DNA of 64,000 nt, from the NCBI GenBank assembly GCA_002239085.1, contig MPNP01000005.1, positions 1 to 64,000 on the forward strand, written 5' to 3'. Positions within the stretch are counted from its first letter, which is position 1. Each line of letters opens with the position of its first letter. Shown here piece by piece: positions 46,617-57,024 of this stretch. The notes beneath the pieces are model-generated. The model worked only from the letters and a program-made list of their open reading frames with translations. It was not told where the DNA came from and ran no database searches. Origin of the DNA: Rhodobacteraceae bacterium bin131. Lineage in GTDB: Bacteria; Pseudomonadota; Alphaproteobacteria; Rhodobacterales; Rhodobacteraceae. The position numbers and the translations under genes were made by a program.

Positions 46617-47804
46617 TTAAGAGGAAAACTCATAGCCACGTTCGCCATGGGCCGCCATGTCAAGGCCAGAAATTTCGTCTTCATTGGCTACACGTATCGG
46701 CACAATCAAGCCAACAACTTTAACAATTATGGTTGTCATGATTACTGTGAATACACCAACGATTACTACTGAACCAATCTGGGCAACCCAGCTTGCGTCC
46801 GCATTGAAAACAGCTATCATGATGGTTCCAAATATACCGCCAATGCCGTGTACCGCAAAGACATCAAGAGTATCATCAATCTTGATCATCTGCTTGACGA
46901 AATCAACACCAAACTGACACAAAACGCCAGCTACGGAGCCTATAATCAGCGCTTCAACAGGTCCAACAAAACCGGAAGCAGGAGTGATTGATGCTAATCC
47001 CGCAATTGTCCCTGTGACCAGTCCAACCAAAGAACATTTTCCAAACCGAATTTTTTCCATCAAAATCCAAGTTAAAGATGCTGCTGCGGCTGAAATATGA
47101 GTCACAGTTATTGCCATTGCTGCACCACCATCGGCTGCTAATTGTGAGCCGCCATTAAAGCCAAACCAACCGACCCATAATAGGGCGGCACCCATCATGA
47201 CCAAGCCTGGAGCATGGGGTGGTTTAGACTTATCACTTCGTGGACCAAGAAAGAAAGCAATTACCAAAGCGGCTATTCCGGCACTTTCATGAACAACAAT
47301 ACCGCCGGCAAAATCAAATGTTCCAATATCTGGACCGTAAATGCCACCTGCCGCTAACATTCCGCCACCCCAAATCCAATTCGCAATCGGGGCATAGCAA
47401 AGAAGCATCCAAGCGCCAGAAAATATAAGAACAAAGGCAAAGTTTATTCTTTCAACATATGCACCCAAAATGAGGGCAGGGGTGATGACAGCAAATGTCA
47501 TTTGAAATGCAAAAAATAAAACTTCTGGAATAGTGCCCGAAAGAGTATTGGCATCAACTCCTGATAAAAAGACTCGGCCAAAACCGCCGAAAAAACTTGA
47601 ATCACCACCGCCGAATGCAATTGAGTAGCCAACAACTAGCCATAAAATACTCATTAAACAAGCAATCGAATAACACTGAGTGAATACACTTAGTACATTT
47701 CTGGCTCGCACTAGTCCCCCATAAAACAGGGCTAATCCAGGAAGAGTCATTAAAAGTACTAAGGCAGTCGCAACAATAATCCAAGCTGTATCTGCTCCTA
47801 CCAT
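46617..47804 (-). CDS. amt: Ammonium transporter
   Basis: About 395 residues, eleven hydrophobic segments and the Amt signatures: DTAWIIVATALVLLMTLPGLALFYGGLVRARNVLS at the start, DFAGGIVVHESAGIAALVIAFFLGPR near 170, and DTLDVFAVHGIGGIFGTI near 315 (pore His). I prefer the ATG at 47804, which has a TTGGAG ribosome site, over the track's TTG at 47816. No cleavable signal peptide is obvious. No adjacent glnK, although amt is usually paired with one; ntrYX lies a few kb away. Confidence 0.94.
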   Translation of the reverse strand: MVGADTAWIIVATALVLLMTLPGLALFYGGLVRARNVLSVFTQCYSIACLMSILWLVVGYSIAFGGGDSSFFGGFGRVFLSGVDANTLSGTIPEVLFFAFQMTFAVITPALILGAYVERINFAFVLIFSGAWMLLCYAPIANWIWGGGMLAAGGIYGPDIGTFDFAGGIVVHESAGIAALVIAFFLGPRSDKSKPPHAPGLVMMGAALLWVGWFGFNGGSQLAADGGAAMAITVTHISAAAASLTWILMEKIRFGKCSLVGLVTGTIAGLASITPASGFVGPVEALIIGSVAGVLCQFGVDFVKQMIKIDDTLDVFAVHGIGGIFGTIMIAVFNADASWVAQIGSVVIVGVFTVIMTTIIVKVVGLIVPIRVANEDEISGLDMAAHGERGYEFSS

Positions 47805-48042
47805 TATTATCTCCAATATAAAAATTTAAAATAAAATCAATGTTTGATTAACCGGGTTTTTTTACTCGTCCCCTTCAATGAGATTCTGCGACTTTAAGTG
47901 TCGGTATAGATCAGGGTACACAAGCAACATATTCTTCTTGAACACTTCATCCGAAAGACAACTAAACTCACGCCATAATTGCGGAATTATCATTTGGTCT
48001 GTCGTTTGTTCTAGTCGGAAATCAACCCGTAAAATTAGAATT

Positions 48043-48618
48043 TTAATCTAATCCAAATAATAATAATAACATAATTAGGAAAAAAATAAACCCTGAAATT
48101 ATTCCGGCTAGCAAATCATCAAGAATTATGCCGAAAGGATTTTTGATGCGGTCGACCCATCCAATTGGGCCAGGTTTCCATATATCCAGAAGTCTAAACC
48201 CCAAAAATAAGATGCCGAGATTAAGGATAAATATCCCAAATAATTCCGGTTTCATAAGCCAATTAACTCCCCAACCTTCTTGTATGAGTGTGAAAATTTT
48301 AGCTGTCTCTCCTTGAGGTAAATCGTGGGGTGAATAAATCAGCACAAGCGGCCAAAGTGCCGCTAACTGACCAATCCATTCATCAATTACGATTTCAGAA
48401 GCATCAATTTGCGAAAAATTATCTTTTGCGAGATGGATACAGACGAGACTGAGGCAAATACTCCCAAAAAGAATCAACAAATAGAAATAAGGGCTTAGAT
48501 TCCAAATGATCAAACCGCCAACGAATAGAGTTACCAAAGAAGCCCAAGTACCAGGTGCTTTTGGTAAATATCCTACTCCAAATAGAGTCACGGTCCATTT
48601 ACTCAGAGTTTTCATCAT
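48043..48618 (-). CDS. pgpA: Phosphatidylglycerophosphatase A
   Basis: A 191-residue membrane phosphatase of phospholipid synthesis. The signature start TLFGVGYLPKAPGTWASL, the catalytic-type acidic block DASEIVIDEWIGQLAALWPL, and FRLLDIWKPGPIGWVDR..NPFGIILDDLLAGIISG are all present, with hydrophobic segments between. It lies next to ispDF on the same strand, separated by ~65 bp. Confidence 0.94.
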   Translation of the reverse strand: MMKTLSKWTVTLFGVGYLPKAPGTWASLVTLFVGGLIIWNLSPYFYLLILFGSICLSLVCIHLAKDNFSQIDASEIVIDEWIGQLAALWPLVLIYSPHDLPQGETAKIFTLIQEGWGVNWLMKPELFGIFILNLGILFLGFRLLDIWKPGPIGWVDRIKNPFGIILDDLLAGIISGFIFFLIMLLLLFGLD

Positions 48619-48682
48619 TCAAATTCGATTAAAACGAGTGATCATTTTTGGTGTGATCAATTGAATAGGCTTTGGTTTGCGA

Positions 48683-49840
48683 TCAAATCTTAACGATAGT
48701 CGCTGTTGCAAGAGCCATGATACCTTCCTTGCGGCCCATAAAACCCAATTTTTCTGAAGTGGTCGCCTTAATGTTGACACGCTCAATCGGAATATTCAGC
48801 AAAGCAGCAACGCGTTTTTGCATAGTACCTTGGTGGGGTCGTATCTTGGGTTGCTCGCAGACAAACGTACAATCAATTGAAGTGAGTTGATAACTTCGTT
48901 CAGAGAGTTGTCGACGTGCATGCTCAACAAAAAGGCTTGAATCTGCATCTTTCCATTGCATTTCCTCAGGCGGGAACCATGTCCCGATATCACCAATTCC
49001 AAGTGCTCCATAAATCGCATCAACGATGGCATGAAGCCCGACATCAGCATCCGAATGACCAATAAGTGATTGATGGAATGGAATTTCAACACCACACAAA
49101 ACGATCTTTTCACCTGGCCCTAAAACATGAACGTCGACTCCCTGACCAGTTCGAACATCAATGAAGTGACTCAAGTGACTTCTAGCAAAATTTAAATCTT
49201 CGGGAGTGGTAATTTTTAAATTCATCCGTTCACCTTCTACTATTTTAATTGACATTCCAGCTTGGACAGCAATTGCTGCACAGTCAGGAGTATCCCCCGT
49301 CCGATTTAAATACGCCTGATGAATTGCCTCAAACTTAAATGTTTGAGGTGTTTGAACGAGTAATTTATAATCCCGAGAAAGATTTTCCTTTAACTGCTCA
49401 TCTTCACTTGTCCAGAGTGCATCGGATAATCGAATTGCAGGAACAGCTGCTTCGGTATGTTCCATCGCGCTAATCAAGTTTGATATCATGTGGCTAGAGA
49501 GGAAAGGGCGTGCTGCATCGTGAATTAGAACATGCGATGTCCCTGTTTGGGCCAATGCTTCTAATCCGGCGAACACTGATTCTGTTCGGCTTGACCCTCC
49601 GTAAGTAATTTCAATTTGATCATCTAAATTGGGTGCAATAAGTTCGTCAAATAATCTTCGATGCTCTTGAGCGATAACAACCACACAAGAATTTATTTCT
49701 GTATGGGCAATAAAACGATTTATTGTGATTGCCAATACACATTGACTACCAATTGTTTGATATTGTTTGGGAGGAAATAATCCGGCACGATGCCCAGACC
49801 CTCCAGCAACGATGACGGCGTCTACTTTCATGGGTTTCAA
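48683..49840 (-). CDS. ispDF: Bifunctional IspD/IspF isoprenoid enzyme
   Basis: A 385-residue fusion of two enzymes of the MEP pathway. Residues ~5-225 are the cytidylyltransferase IspD (AVIVAGGSGHRAGLFPPKQYQTIGSQCVLA, VLIHDAARPFLS). Residues ~228-385 are the 2,4-cyclodiphosphate synthase IspF (GQGVDVHVLGPGEKIVLCGVEIPFHQSLIGHSDADVGLHAIVDAIYGAL, then INIKATTSEKLGFMGRKEGIMALA). The fusion is typical of alphaproteobacteria and some epsilonproteobacteria. Metal-binding DVH and HSDADV motifs are intact. Confidence 0.96.
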   Translation of the reverse strand: MKPMKVDAVIVAGGSGHRAGLFPPKQYQTIGSQCVLAITINRFIAHTEINSCVVVIAQEHRRLFDELIAPNLDDQIEITYGGSSRTESVFAGLEALAQTGTSHVLIHDAARPFLSSHMISNLISAMEHTEAAVPAIRLSDALWTSEDEQLKENLSRDYKLLVQTPQTFKFEAIHQAYLNRTGDTPDCAAIAVQAGMSIKIVEGERMNLKITTPEDLNFARSHLSHFIDVRTGQGVDVHVLGPGEKIVLCGVEIPFHQSLIGHSDADVGLHAIVDAIYGALGIGDIGTWFPPEEMQWKDADSSLFVEHARRQLSERSYQLTSIDCTFVCEQPKIRPHQGTMQKRVAALLNIPIERVNIKATTSEKLGFMGRKEGIMALATATIVKI

Positions 49841-50052
49841 AATATCATAATCCTAAATTATAAGGTCACTATAATGATTCGTTATAATGGAATTATGCAA
49901 AAGCAGAATGATACAATTAACAAATTCCTAGGATTGAACTACAATTGAAGATTTATTGTGGTAAGCAGGATGATTCCTTGGTAATTTATTACCAAAATTT
50001 GGATACGAATTCCTTAATATCTTTTTTCAGCTGCTAGGGTCAGGGGAATAGA

Positions 50053-52377
50053 TTGGTACCTACCAGAATTAAGATTGTTGCAAGCATTTCAAAGTCTTTT
50101 CCTTTGTTTGTGCTTGGGCTATTACCCGTTATTGTCGGGTCAACTTTGTTAATCTGGGACCAGGCGGATATCGCTGCGCCTGAGTCAATTTATATCATCC
50201 TAGTTAATTTCGTCTATATTATCACCTTGATTATGGTTTTGCTGTACACCCTAATCAAAAAATTCAATTTGCAGCGTAACCCCGATGTAAAATCTTCCCT
50301 TTACTTAACTCTGACCCGTGCATTCGCTTTTGTAACCATTATTCCCTCTGTCATGCTGGCGATTATTGCTAGCCTCGGTATTAATATTGGATTGCGAGGA
50401 AATATTGCCAACGAGTTTGTTGATGAGATGAAGGTTGCCGGGGATGCTGTCATTTCATATTTCGATATCAAAGCGGCTGAATTACAAAACTATAACAGCG
50501 AAATTGCATTAGCCCTTGAAAGGATCTTCTTCTTTAATCAAGACATTAGTGAGGGAGAACTACGAAAAGCATTTCAAGACCTCCAAAGCGATTTCCGAAT
50601 TGGCAAGTCGTTTATAATCGACAGTGATTGCAATATCGTTGCACGGGGAGTTAACAGCTACCTTTTTGACTTTACCGATCCCCCAACAAATTTCCTTCGT
50701 GAATTACCCACTCTGGACCAGCAGAATCTGAGTTTGAGTAATTGCGGCGAAATCCTTGATCGGAACTCTTTTTCCAACCTTGAGTACATCGTTTGGAATC
50801 AACGTAACAGTCCCAAGGGAATCATTTATCAGTTACCAAATTCTAGTCAACTTCACTCTGTAACTCACCTTCGTTATTCCAATAATTACTTTCTTTTTGT
50901 TTCAACTGAGCTCATTCAGACATTGGTCGATCTCCAAAAATCAATTTCCGAAGAGTCAACGATCATCACCGGTGAGGTTCCTCAATTGATTGAAACTCTC
51001 TTAAATTATTCAATCATTTTATTAGCAGGGGGGGCACTGCTTATTTTTATCGTTGTTCCGCAAGGATTACTGTTTGCCAATCGAATCAACAAGCCCGTTA
51101 AAAATTTAGCGATTGCCGCTCGAAAAATTGGTGAAGGCGACCTCAAGACAAAATTCTCGACTGAAGGTTCTGATGAAATCGCATTGTTCAGCCGAATCTT
51201 TAAGGAAATGGTTGAAAAACTAGACCACAGTATTAATCGGGAAATTTCAATTCGTATGCTTGCGGAAAGTCGCGAGAGAGAATTTCGCGAAGTTCTTTCT
51301 AATATCTCGTCAGGAGTTATTGGCTTAGACGTCCAACATAATGTTATTTTTATCAACAATTTCGCTATCGAAAAACTTAATCTTGGCGGTAATTTACCAA
51401 GAAATGCTCCAATCAGTTTTCTTTACACACAGCCCTTAAGTCAACTCGTACCTGAATTTGTCCCGATCGTTGATGAACTTTATCAATCACATGATAAAAC
51501 AATCGACCGAAAGCTGGAATTTGCCCATGATAACTATGTCAGGTCTCTATTGATTAAAGCGGCCAAGCGTTTTGATAAGAATGGAGAACCTGAAGGCTAT
51601 GTCATCGCTTTCGATGATATTAGTGACCTCGTTAATGCTGAACAAAAATCGGCTTGGGCAAGTGCTGCCCAGCAAATAGCTCATGAAATAAAAAATGCCT
51701 TTACCCCAGTTTCGGGTGCACTAGACTTGCTCAGGGATAACATTAATACAAAAATTAAAGAGGCCAAAATTCAGCAAATGGAAAAATATGTTGATATCGT
51801 TGAAGAATCGATGCACGGATTGCTTAGAATATCACAAGAGTTCTCTGAATTTGCTAAACTTCCTGAACCAACACTTGAGCTTGCGAATATCGTTAAAGTC
51901 TGCGAGTCAGCACGTGACAACGAGCTTCACAGGGGCGAGAATATGTCAATATTAATTGAAAATAATTTGAAGTCAAACATGCTCCTATTTGATTGGGATC
52001 TCATGCGGCAAGTTATGGTCAACCTATTGAAAAATGCTCGGGAGGGAATAAATGCTAGGATGAAGTTAAATCCTAAAGACCCTATTGCACCTCTAATCAA
52101 AATCGTCTTGGAAGAAACAGAAGGCGAAGTTCTAATCAATGTATTAGATAACGGCATTGGCTTCTCTCGGAACTTAAAAATGAGTGAATATAAAAAACCT
52201 TTTGTTACATTTAATAAGGAAAATGGAAGCGGACTTGGATTGGCTTTCACTGACCGTATAATTGATGGTCATGATGGTCGGATTACTTTAGGACATGCCT
52301 CACCCTTTGGTGACGATTCCCATTCTGGAGCACATATTATAATTCACCTCCCTAATTTAACGCACAAGCTAACGTAA
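50053..52377 (+). CDS. ntrY: Sensor histidine kinase NtrY
   Basis: A 774-residue membrane sensor. Several N-terminal membrane segments (residues ~15-120) are followed by a periplasmic/linker region, another membrane segment near 325 (IILLAGGALLIFIVV), a HAMP domain, a PAS domain (FREVLSNISSGVIGLDVQHNVIFINNFAIEKL), the HisKA box QQIAHEIKNAFTPVSGALDLL with phospho-acceptor His (near 547), and the ATPase boxes NLLKNAREG, DNGIGF and GSGLGLAF. Starts at TTG with an AGGGGA ribosome site. Together with NtrX it senses nitrogen or redox state in alphaproteobacteria. The kinase looks functional. Confidence 0.94.
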   Translation: MVPTRIKIVASISKSFPLFVLGLLPVIVGSTLLIWDQADIAAPESIYIILVNFVYIITLIMVLLYTLIKKFNLQRNPDVKSSLYLTLTRAFAFVTIIPSVMLAIIASLGINIGLRGNIANEFVDEMKVAGDAVISYFDIKAAELQNYNSEIALALERIFFFNQDISEGELRKAFQDLQSDFRIGKSFIIDSDCNIVARGVNSYLFDFTDPPTNFLRELPTLDQQNLSLSNCGEILDRNSFSNLEYIVWNQRNSPKGIIYQLPNSSQLHSVTHLRYSNNYFLFVSTELIQTLVDLQKSISEESTIITGEVPQLIETLLNYSIILLAGGALLIFIVVPQGLLFANRINKPVKNLAIAARKIGEGDLKTKFSTEGSDEIALFSRIFKEMVEKLDHSINREISIRMLAESREREFREVLSNISSGVIGLDVQHNVIFINNFAIEKLNLGGNLPRNAPISFLYTQPLSQLVPEFVPIVDELYQSHDKTIDRKLEFAHDNYVRSLLIKAAKRFDKNGEPEGYVIAFDDISDLVNAEQKSAWASAAQQIAHEIKNAFTPVSGALDLLRDNINTKIKEAKIQQMEKYVDIVEESMHGLLRISQEFSEFAKLPEPTLELANIVKVCESARDNELHRGENMSILIENNLKSNMLLFDWDLMRQVMVNLLKNAREGINARMKLNPKDPIAPLIKIVLEETEGEVLINVLDNGIGFSRNLKMSEYKKPFVTFNKENGSGLGLAFTDRIIDGHDGRITLGHASPFGDDSHSGAHIIIHLPNLTHKLT

Positions 52378-52402
52378 AACCAAACCCTATTGAGGCGTAT
52401 TA

Positions 52403-53839
52403 ATGGATGATATTTTAATCGTTGATGACAACTCAAAAATCCGTAGCATTCTCGCAGAACTTCTTCAAAACAGGGGTTATAAAACCCGCGAGGCAAACTC
52501 TGGCTCTTCTTGTCTAAAGCATTTTTTTGATTCGAAACCTAGCTTGGTTTTGCTGGATATCCGACTAAGCGACCCCGAAATGGATGGTATTGAGGTGTTA
52601 AGTCGAATTCGCAAAAATGACGCCGGGACACCTATCATTGTAATGTCAGGGCATGGTACCATCGAAATCGCGGTGAAAGCCATGCAGATGGGAGCTTATG
52701 ATTACCTAGAAAAGCCGATTATGACTGGCCGGCTTATGAATATCATCAAAAACTCCATGGAGTTAGTTGCCTTGCGGCGGCGAGTTATGCAACAACCCAT
52801 AGATCAAGAAGAGTTTCCGGTATTAATTGGTTCATCACCTCGGTTTATTTTTTTTAAAAACCAATTAGACGAAGTCGCAAAAAACTTAAAAGCACGAGTC
52901 CTTCTAAATGGACCTCAAGGATCCGGGAAATCTGCCGGTGCTAAATATATTCATTTAAAATCTCAATTCGCTAATGGACCATTTATAACAGTCAATCTCC
53001 CGACCATAGCTAGTGACCAAGTTATGGCTGCTCTGTTTGGTAAAGTTACTGACTCTTCCTATGAACATGGATACTTTGACATGGCCGAAGGAGGGTGCCT
53101 TTACCTAAAGGAAATTACCTCACTGCCAATGCCAGTGCAGCGGCAACTTGCTCAAGTCTTAGCCCTTGAAACTTTCTATCCGGTTGGAATTCAGGATGGA
53201 ACTCAAAATAGACATCGATTCAACATTAAAATAATTGCTTCAACGCACCAGGATTTTTCTGAACTCCCCGAAGACTTTATCTATCCACCTCTTGTCGACC
53301 GTCTTTCGGCCTTTACTATTAAATCCCCACCACTTTCGGCTATTCGCGATGATATTCCCGAGTTGGCCAACTTTTTTCTTTACAGTTTACACAAATCACA
53401 TGGATGGCCGCTACGGGAATTAAGTAAAGAAGCAGAGAAGTTTATGGTGGCCATGGAATGGAGCGGCAATATTCGGCAACTCAAAAACATAATCGAAAGA
53501 ATCTTAATCAGTAATCAGACTGAAAAACCAATTAGCCTCGATGAATTGGCCCAGTCTTCAAGCGACAATCAAACTAAAGCGCATTCTTTAATCTGCAATA
53601 AATTTGTTGATCTTTCTTTGAAAGAAGCACGTGAGGAATTTGAACGCGAATTCATTATCACCCAAATTAACCGATTTAACGGGAGCATTACTCATGCCAC
53701 AAAAGCCATCGGCATTGAACGAACCGCTCTCCATCGAAAAATGAAGTCCCTCGGCATTGAAATCAAAAACGTTGCTGGCAATCGAAAGGCTGTATATTTT
53801 GAGAAAGCATTCCAGCAAGGCGGGGACGACAACTCATGA
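52403..53839 (+). CDS. ntrX: Response regulator NtrX with degenerate AAA+ domain
   Basis: 478 residues. The receiver domain (residues 1-120) is intact: acidic DD at 8-9, phospho-acceptor D52 in LVLLDIRL, K104. The AAA+ domain (~140-370) keeps a P-loop-like GPQGSGKS (170-177) but lacks the GAFTGA sigma-54 contact loop (it reads LFGKVTDSSYEHGYFDMAEGG). Walker B reads GCLYLKEI, where the usual LDEI aspartate is Lys236. A Fis-type helix-turn-helix ends the protein. It likely binds DNA under NtrY control but cannot be a standard sigma-54 activator. Operon with ntrY (25-bp gap) and trkA. Confidence 0.93.
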   Translation: MDDILIVDDNSKIRSILAELLQNRGYKTREANSGSSCLKHFFDSKPSLVLLDIRLSDPEMDGIEVLSRIRKNDAGTPIIVMSGHGTIEIAVKAMQMGAYDYLEKPIMTGRLMNIIKNSMELVALRRRVMQQPIDQEEFPVLIGSSPRFIFFKNQLDEVAKNLKARVLLNGPQGSGKSAGAKYIHLKSQFANGPFITVNLPTIASDQVMAALFGKVTDSSYEHGYFDMAEGGCLYLKEITSLPMPVQRQLAQVLALETFYPVGIQDGTQNRHRFNIKIIASTHQDFSELPEDFIYPPLVDRLSAFTIKSPPLSAIRDDIPELANFFLYSLHKSHGWPLRELSKEAEKFMVAMEWSGNIRQLKNIIERILISNQTEKPISLDELAQSSSDNQTKAHSLICNKFVDLSLKEAREEFEREFIITQINRFNGSITHATKAIGIERTALHRKMKSLGIEIKNVAGNRKAVYFEKAFQQGGDDNS

Positions 53840-53866
53840 CTTCCAAGACAACATTGAGGTAATCCG

Positions 53867-55225
53867 ATGAAAATTCTTGTAGTCGGAGCCGGACAAGTCG
53901 GTGTTCAGGTATGTAAATATTTGGTACGCGAAAAAGATTGTGAAATTTCTATCCTTGACAAAGAAAGTGACCGGGTTGAGAGCATTTCTGAAAAATTCAA
54001 TATCAATGGGGTTGTAGGAGAAGGAAATAACAAAGATGACCTGATGAAGGCTAACATCCAAAGTACTAATCTCATTGTTGTGGCAACCCCGTCCGATGAC
54101 CGCAATGTTATGATTGCCTACTTTGCACGAAAATTGAACCCACAAATTAATACTATCGCTCGTGTTCGTAATCGGAACTATCATGATTTTATTGATCGGT
54201 CTCGCGATGGATTTGTTGATGTCATCATTAATCCCGAAGGTGCAGTGGCCGATACTGCGCAAAGATTAATCCAATCAAGACAACTTATTTATTATCAGGA
54301 TCTATTTGATGGTAAGTCGCAAATCGTTGGGTTAAAATTAACTGGGAGTAGTAACGTACTCAATACTCCACTTCGGCAGCTCTCAGCTTCATTTGTTGAA
54401 CTAAAAACCACCGTCATCGCTTTTCGCCGCAACGAAATCTTGCGTCTGGCAAACTCCGACGACACGCTCATTGATGGCGATGAAGTTTACCTGGTTACGG
54501 CGAAGGAAGATCTCGAAAGAGCCTTAGAAATTTTTGGTATTGAACAATCCCACAATCTTAAACTCCTTGTTATTGGCGGTGGCAGAGTAGGTGGGGACTT
54601 TGCGAGAATCTTGGAAAGCCGCCAAATCAGACCCAAAATCAATATTATTGAAAGAAAAGAAGAACGTACCCGGCGATTGGCAGAAGTCCTAGAAAAGGCA
54701 ACAGTGTTCCATGGAGATGGAATGAACCGAGAGATTATTATGGAAGCCGGCATTCAAACATCCCAAACCGTTGTCGCCTTTACTGAGAATGACCACACGA
54801 ACCTGTTGGCATTGTTTCAGGCCAAACAAATTAATCCCAGAGTTATAACGGTCGGGCTTCTCAATGACAATTCATTGAATCAACTCGCGAGTTCAATGGG
54901 CATTGATATTATTCTCAATCCGCAAACAACGACAATCTCACGCGTTCTCGTCAATGTCAAACCTATTTCGTTCCGGCAGGTTTATATTGTTGGTCAGGAC
55001 GAAGGTGAACTATGTGAAATTGAAATAAGAAAATCTTACCATTCCTTGGGCAAAAAAATTAAAGATTTAAAGTTACCCATGTTGATTGCAGGTATATTGC
55101 GGGATAATCAATCAATCAAATTTACCCCCGATACAACTATTCATGAAGGTGATGTTCTTGCCCTCTTCATGCTGTCAAAGGATGTGAGGAAGGTAACAGA
55201 GTTCTTCGGCGCTGATGGTTTTTAA
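53867..55225 (+). CDS. trkA: Trk potassium uptake regulatory protein TrkA
   Basis: A 452-residue peripheral NAD-binding subunit gating the TrkH channel. It is built from two RCK halves, each starting with a Rossmann glycine motif (VVGAGQVGVQV at residue ~5 and VIGGGRVGGDFA at ~228), and each followed by a TrkA-C domain. Full length. It sits between ntrX and trkH, the conserved alphaproteobacterial order, and its stop overlaps the trkH start by 11 bp. Confidence 0.95.
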   Translation: MKILVVGAGQVGVQVCKYLVREKDCEISILDKESDRVESISEKFNINGVVGEGNNKDDLMKANIQSTNLIVVATPSDDRNVMIAYFARKLNPQINTIARVRNRNYHDFIDRSRDGFVDVIINPEGAVADTAQRLIQSRQLIYYQDLFDGKSQIVGLKLTGSSNVLNTPLRQLSASFVELKTTVIAFRRNEILRLANSDDTLIDGDEVYLVTAKEDLERALEIFGIEQSHNLKLLVIGGGRVGGDFARILESRQIRPKINIIERKEERTRRLAEVLEKATVFHGDGMNREIIMEAGIQTSQTVVAFTENDHTNLLALFQAKQINPRVITVGLLNDNSLNQLASSMGIDIILNPQTTTISRVLVNVKPISFRQVYIVGQDEGELCEIEIRKSYHSLGKKIKDLKLPMLIAGILRDNQSIKFTPDTTIHEGDVLALFMLSKDVRKVTEFFGADGF

Positions 55226-56732
55226 TGCAAAAGTAAATTTTTTTGCTTTCTCTACATTTATATCAGGGATATCCATGATAATCCCTGCTGCTCTTGGATT
55301 TGTCCAAGGAGAATATGAGACCGCGCGAATTTTCCTTTACCAAGGATTACTTGTAGTCATATTCGCAGGCTTTCTAAGTATCGCAACATTTCGAACGACC
55401 CAAAACGTTTCCATTCGTCGCGACATCCTTGAAATCTCAAGTATATTCTTGCTTCTTCCGGTAATCCTGGCATTCCCTTTTTATACGGTCATTGATGAGT
55501 TTTCGTTTATTGATGCTTATTTTGAAGCTTTATCATGCCTAACAACAACTGGCCTTTCGCTCATACCAGAAGGATTAGTGGTACCATGGTCCGTTGATTT
55601 GTGGAGGGGGTTTATTGCTTGGATGGGCGGTCTGACTATTTGGATTGTTGCCAGTGCTCTGATTAAGCATTTCGGTCTCGGTTTGTTAGGTCAGCTGAGC
55701 CAAGCTAATAGAGAAGGGGGTACTGCTTTTAATTTTGGATTCAAGCTAGAGGAAGAAACTCCTCTACTGCAAAGAGTTCTGCCAATTATCAGGGTATATT
55801 TTTCTGTCAGCATTTTAACTTGGGGGGTGTTGTATTTTTTTGAAGGAAACCTCCTCCAATCAGCAATGCTTGCCATGGCAACAATCTCAACGAGTGGTGT
55901 AATACTTTCGCACAGTATGGCACCAATCAGCGTATGGAGTGAGATTATTCTTGCCATTTTTCTTCTCTTTGCATTGTCGCGGATGTTCATGATGCTGACC
56001 GAAGTGAGAATTAACTTAAAGGGGATTCTTCACGATGCTGAAATGCGCTTGGCTGGACTCATTCTTTTTATTTTTCTTGTCCTTTCACTCATCCATGATT
56101 GGTCAGGGCTCATTACGACTTATAACAACGAAGGAGTTATTGAAGTTATTCTAATCGCTTGGGGTAAGTTCTTTACTTTTCTGTCTTTTTTGACAACCTC
56201 AGGACTAGAAAGCTATTATTGGATTGGCCCCTCTAACGAAGAACTATCAAGCTTTACACTAATGACTTTGTGTATTTTAGTTTTCATCGGTGGTGGCATA
56301 GGTACCAATGCAGGTGGAATTAAACTCTGGCGTCTGAGAATGTTCCTCAAGCAAATAGGGGATGACGTTCATCGAATGCTTTTTCCATCAGTTGTCACGG
56401 CTCTAGCGACACAGAACTTGTCGCGCTCAAAATCTGGCTGGGAAGATACATGGGTCATTTTTTTCTTCTTGAATATGATACTTGTCTTGTTAGTCCTTAT
56501 CTTGTCGCTTGATGGGTACAATCTTCAACAGGGGATGACTCTCGCACTCGCAGCCGTTTCGACAACCGGGCCATTAATTCACTCAGTTCTTGATAGCTTT
56601 AATCAAAGTTTAAATCAGCTTAGTGATTTTTCAAAAATTGCTCTACTTATCGCTATGGTGCTCGGACGTTTAGAGGTCGTTCTCATATTCTTTTTGTTAA
56701 GTCCAAGTTTTTTTAGTCGCTTTGAGAATTAG
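55215..56732 (+). CDS. trkH: Trk potassium channel subunit TrkH
   Basis: A 505-residue inner-membrane ion translocation subunit. It has roughly ten hydrophobic segments with four pore-loop motifs of the TrkH/KtrB type, for example EALSCLTTTGLSLIPEG (near 108), MLAMATISTSGVILS, FLSFLTTSGLESYY and ALAAVSTTGPLIHS, where the glycines line the selectivity filter. It overlaps trkA, so the two are translationally coupled. Usual length. Confidence 0.95.
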   Translation: MVFNAKVNFFAFSTFISGISMIIPAALGFVQGEYETARIFLYQGLLVVIFAGFLSIATFRTTQNVSIRRDILEISSIFLLLPVILAFPFYTVIDEFSFIDAYFEALSCLTTTGLSLIPEGLVVPWSVDLWRGFIAWMGGLTIWIVASALIKHFGLGLLGQLSQANREGGTAFNFGFKLEEETPLLQRVLPIIRVYFSVSILTWGVLYFFEGNLLQSAMLAMATISTSGVILSHSMAPISVWSEIILAIFLLFALSRMFMMLTEVRINLKGILHDAEMRLAGLILFIFLVLSLIHDWSGLITTYNNEGVIEVILIAWGKFFTFLSFLTTSGLESYYWIGPSNEELSSFTLMTLCILVFIGGGIGTNAGGIKLWRLRMFLKQIGDDVHRMLFPSVVTALATQNLSRSKSGWEDTWVIFFFLNMILVLLVLILSLDGYNLQQGMTLALAAVSTTGPLIHSVLDSFNQSLNQLSDFSKIALLIAMVLGRLEVVLIFFLLSPSFFSRFEN

Positions 56733-57024
56733 AAACCCGTTTGTTTCAAGAATGTTACTAATTTCCCAGAATTTCAGAATAGGGACATCTAATATTCAAG
56801 AGGACAATTTATTCTTGGGTCATAAGAGGCCTCAATCATGCGAGTCCAAGGAAATAACGCTGCATTGATGCTGAGTATTTTTCTGACCAAACCACAATTA
56901 GAATCTACAACTGTTTATTGCTTACCCAAAAATATGCATTCCCTTACATTTACATCCTGAATTTTAGTCCTAATTAGTGGGAATGAGGCGATAATAACGA
57001 AAATTACTAGCGAAAGCAGATTTC
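56733..57024. other. Intergenic region upstream of hfq
   Basis: About 290 bp, no ORF. It probably contains an hfq promoter, but no unambiguous hexamer pair was seen. The ATG of hfq has only a weak upstream purine-rich site (GCGAAAGCAGA). Confidence 0.4.

Noticed and set aside
51025-51032. G7 run within ntrY as a third contingency tract
   Set aside because: It is short, in frame within a Gly-Gly coding stretch, and the gene is intact.
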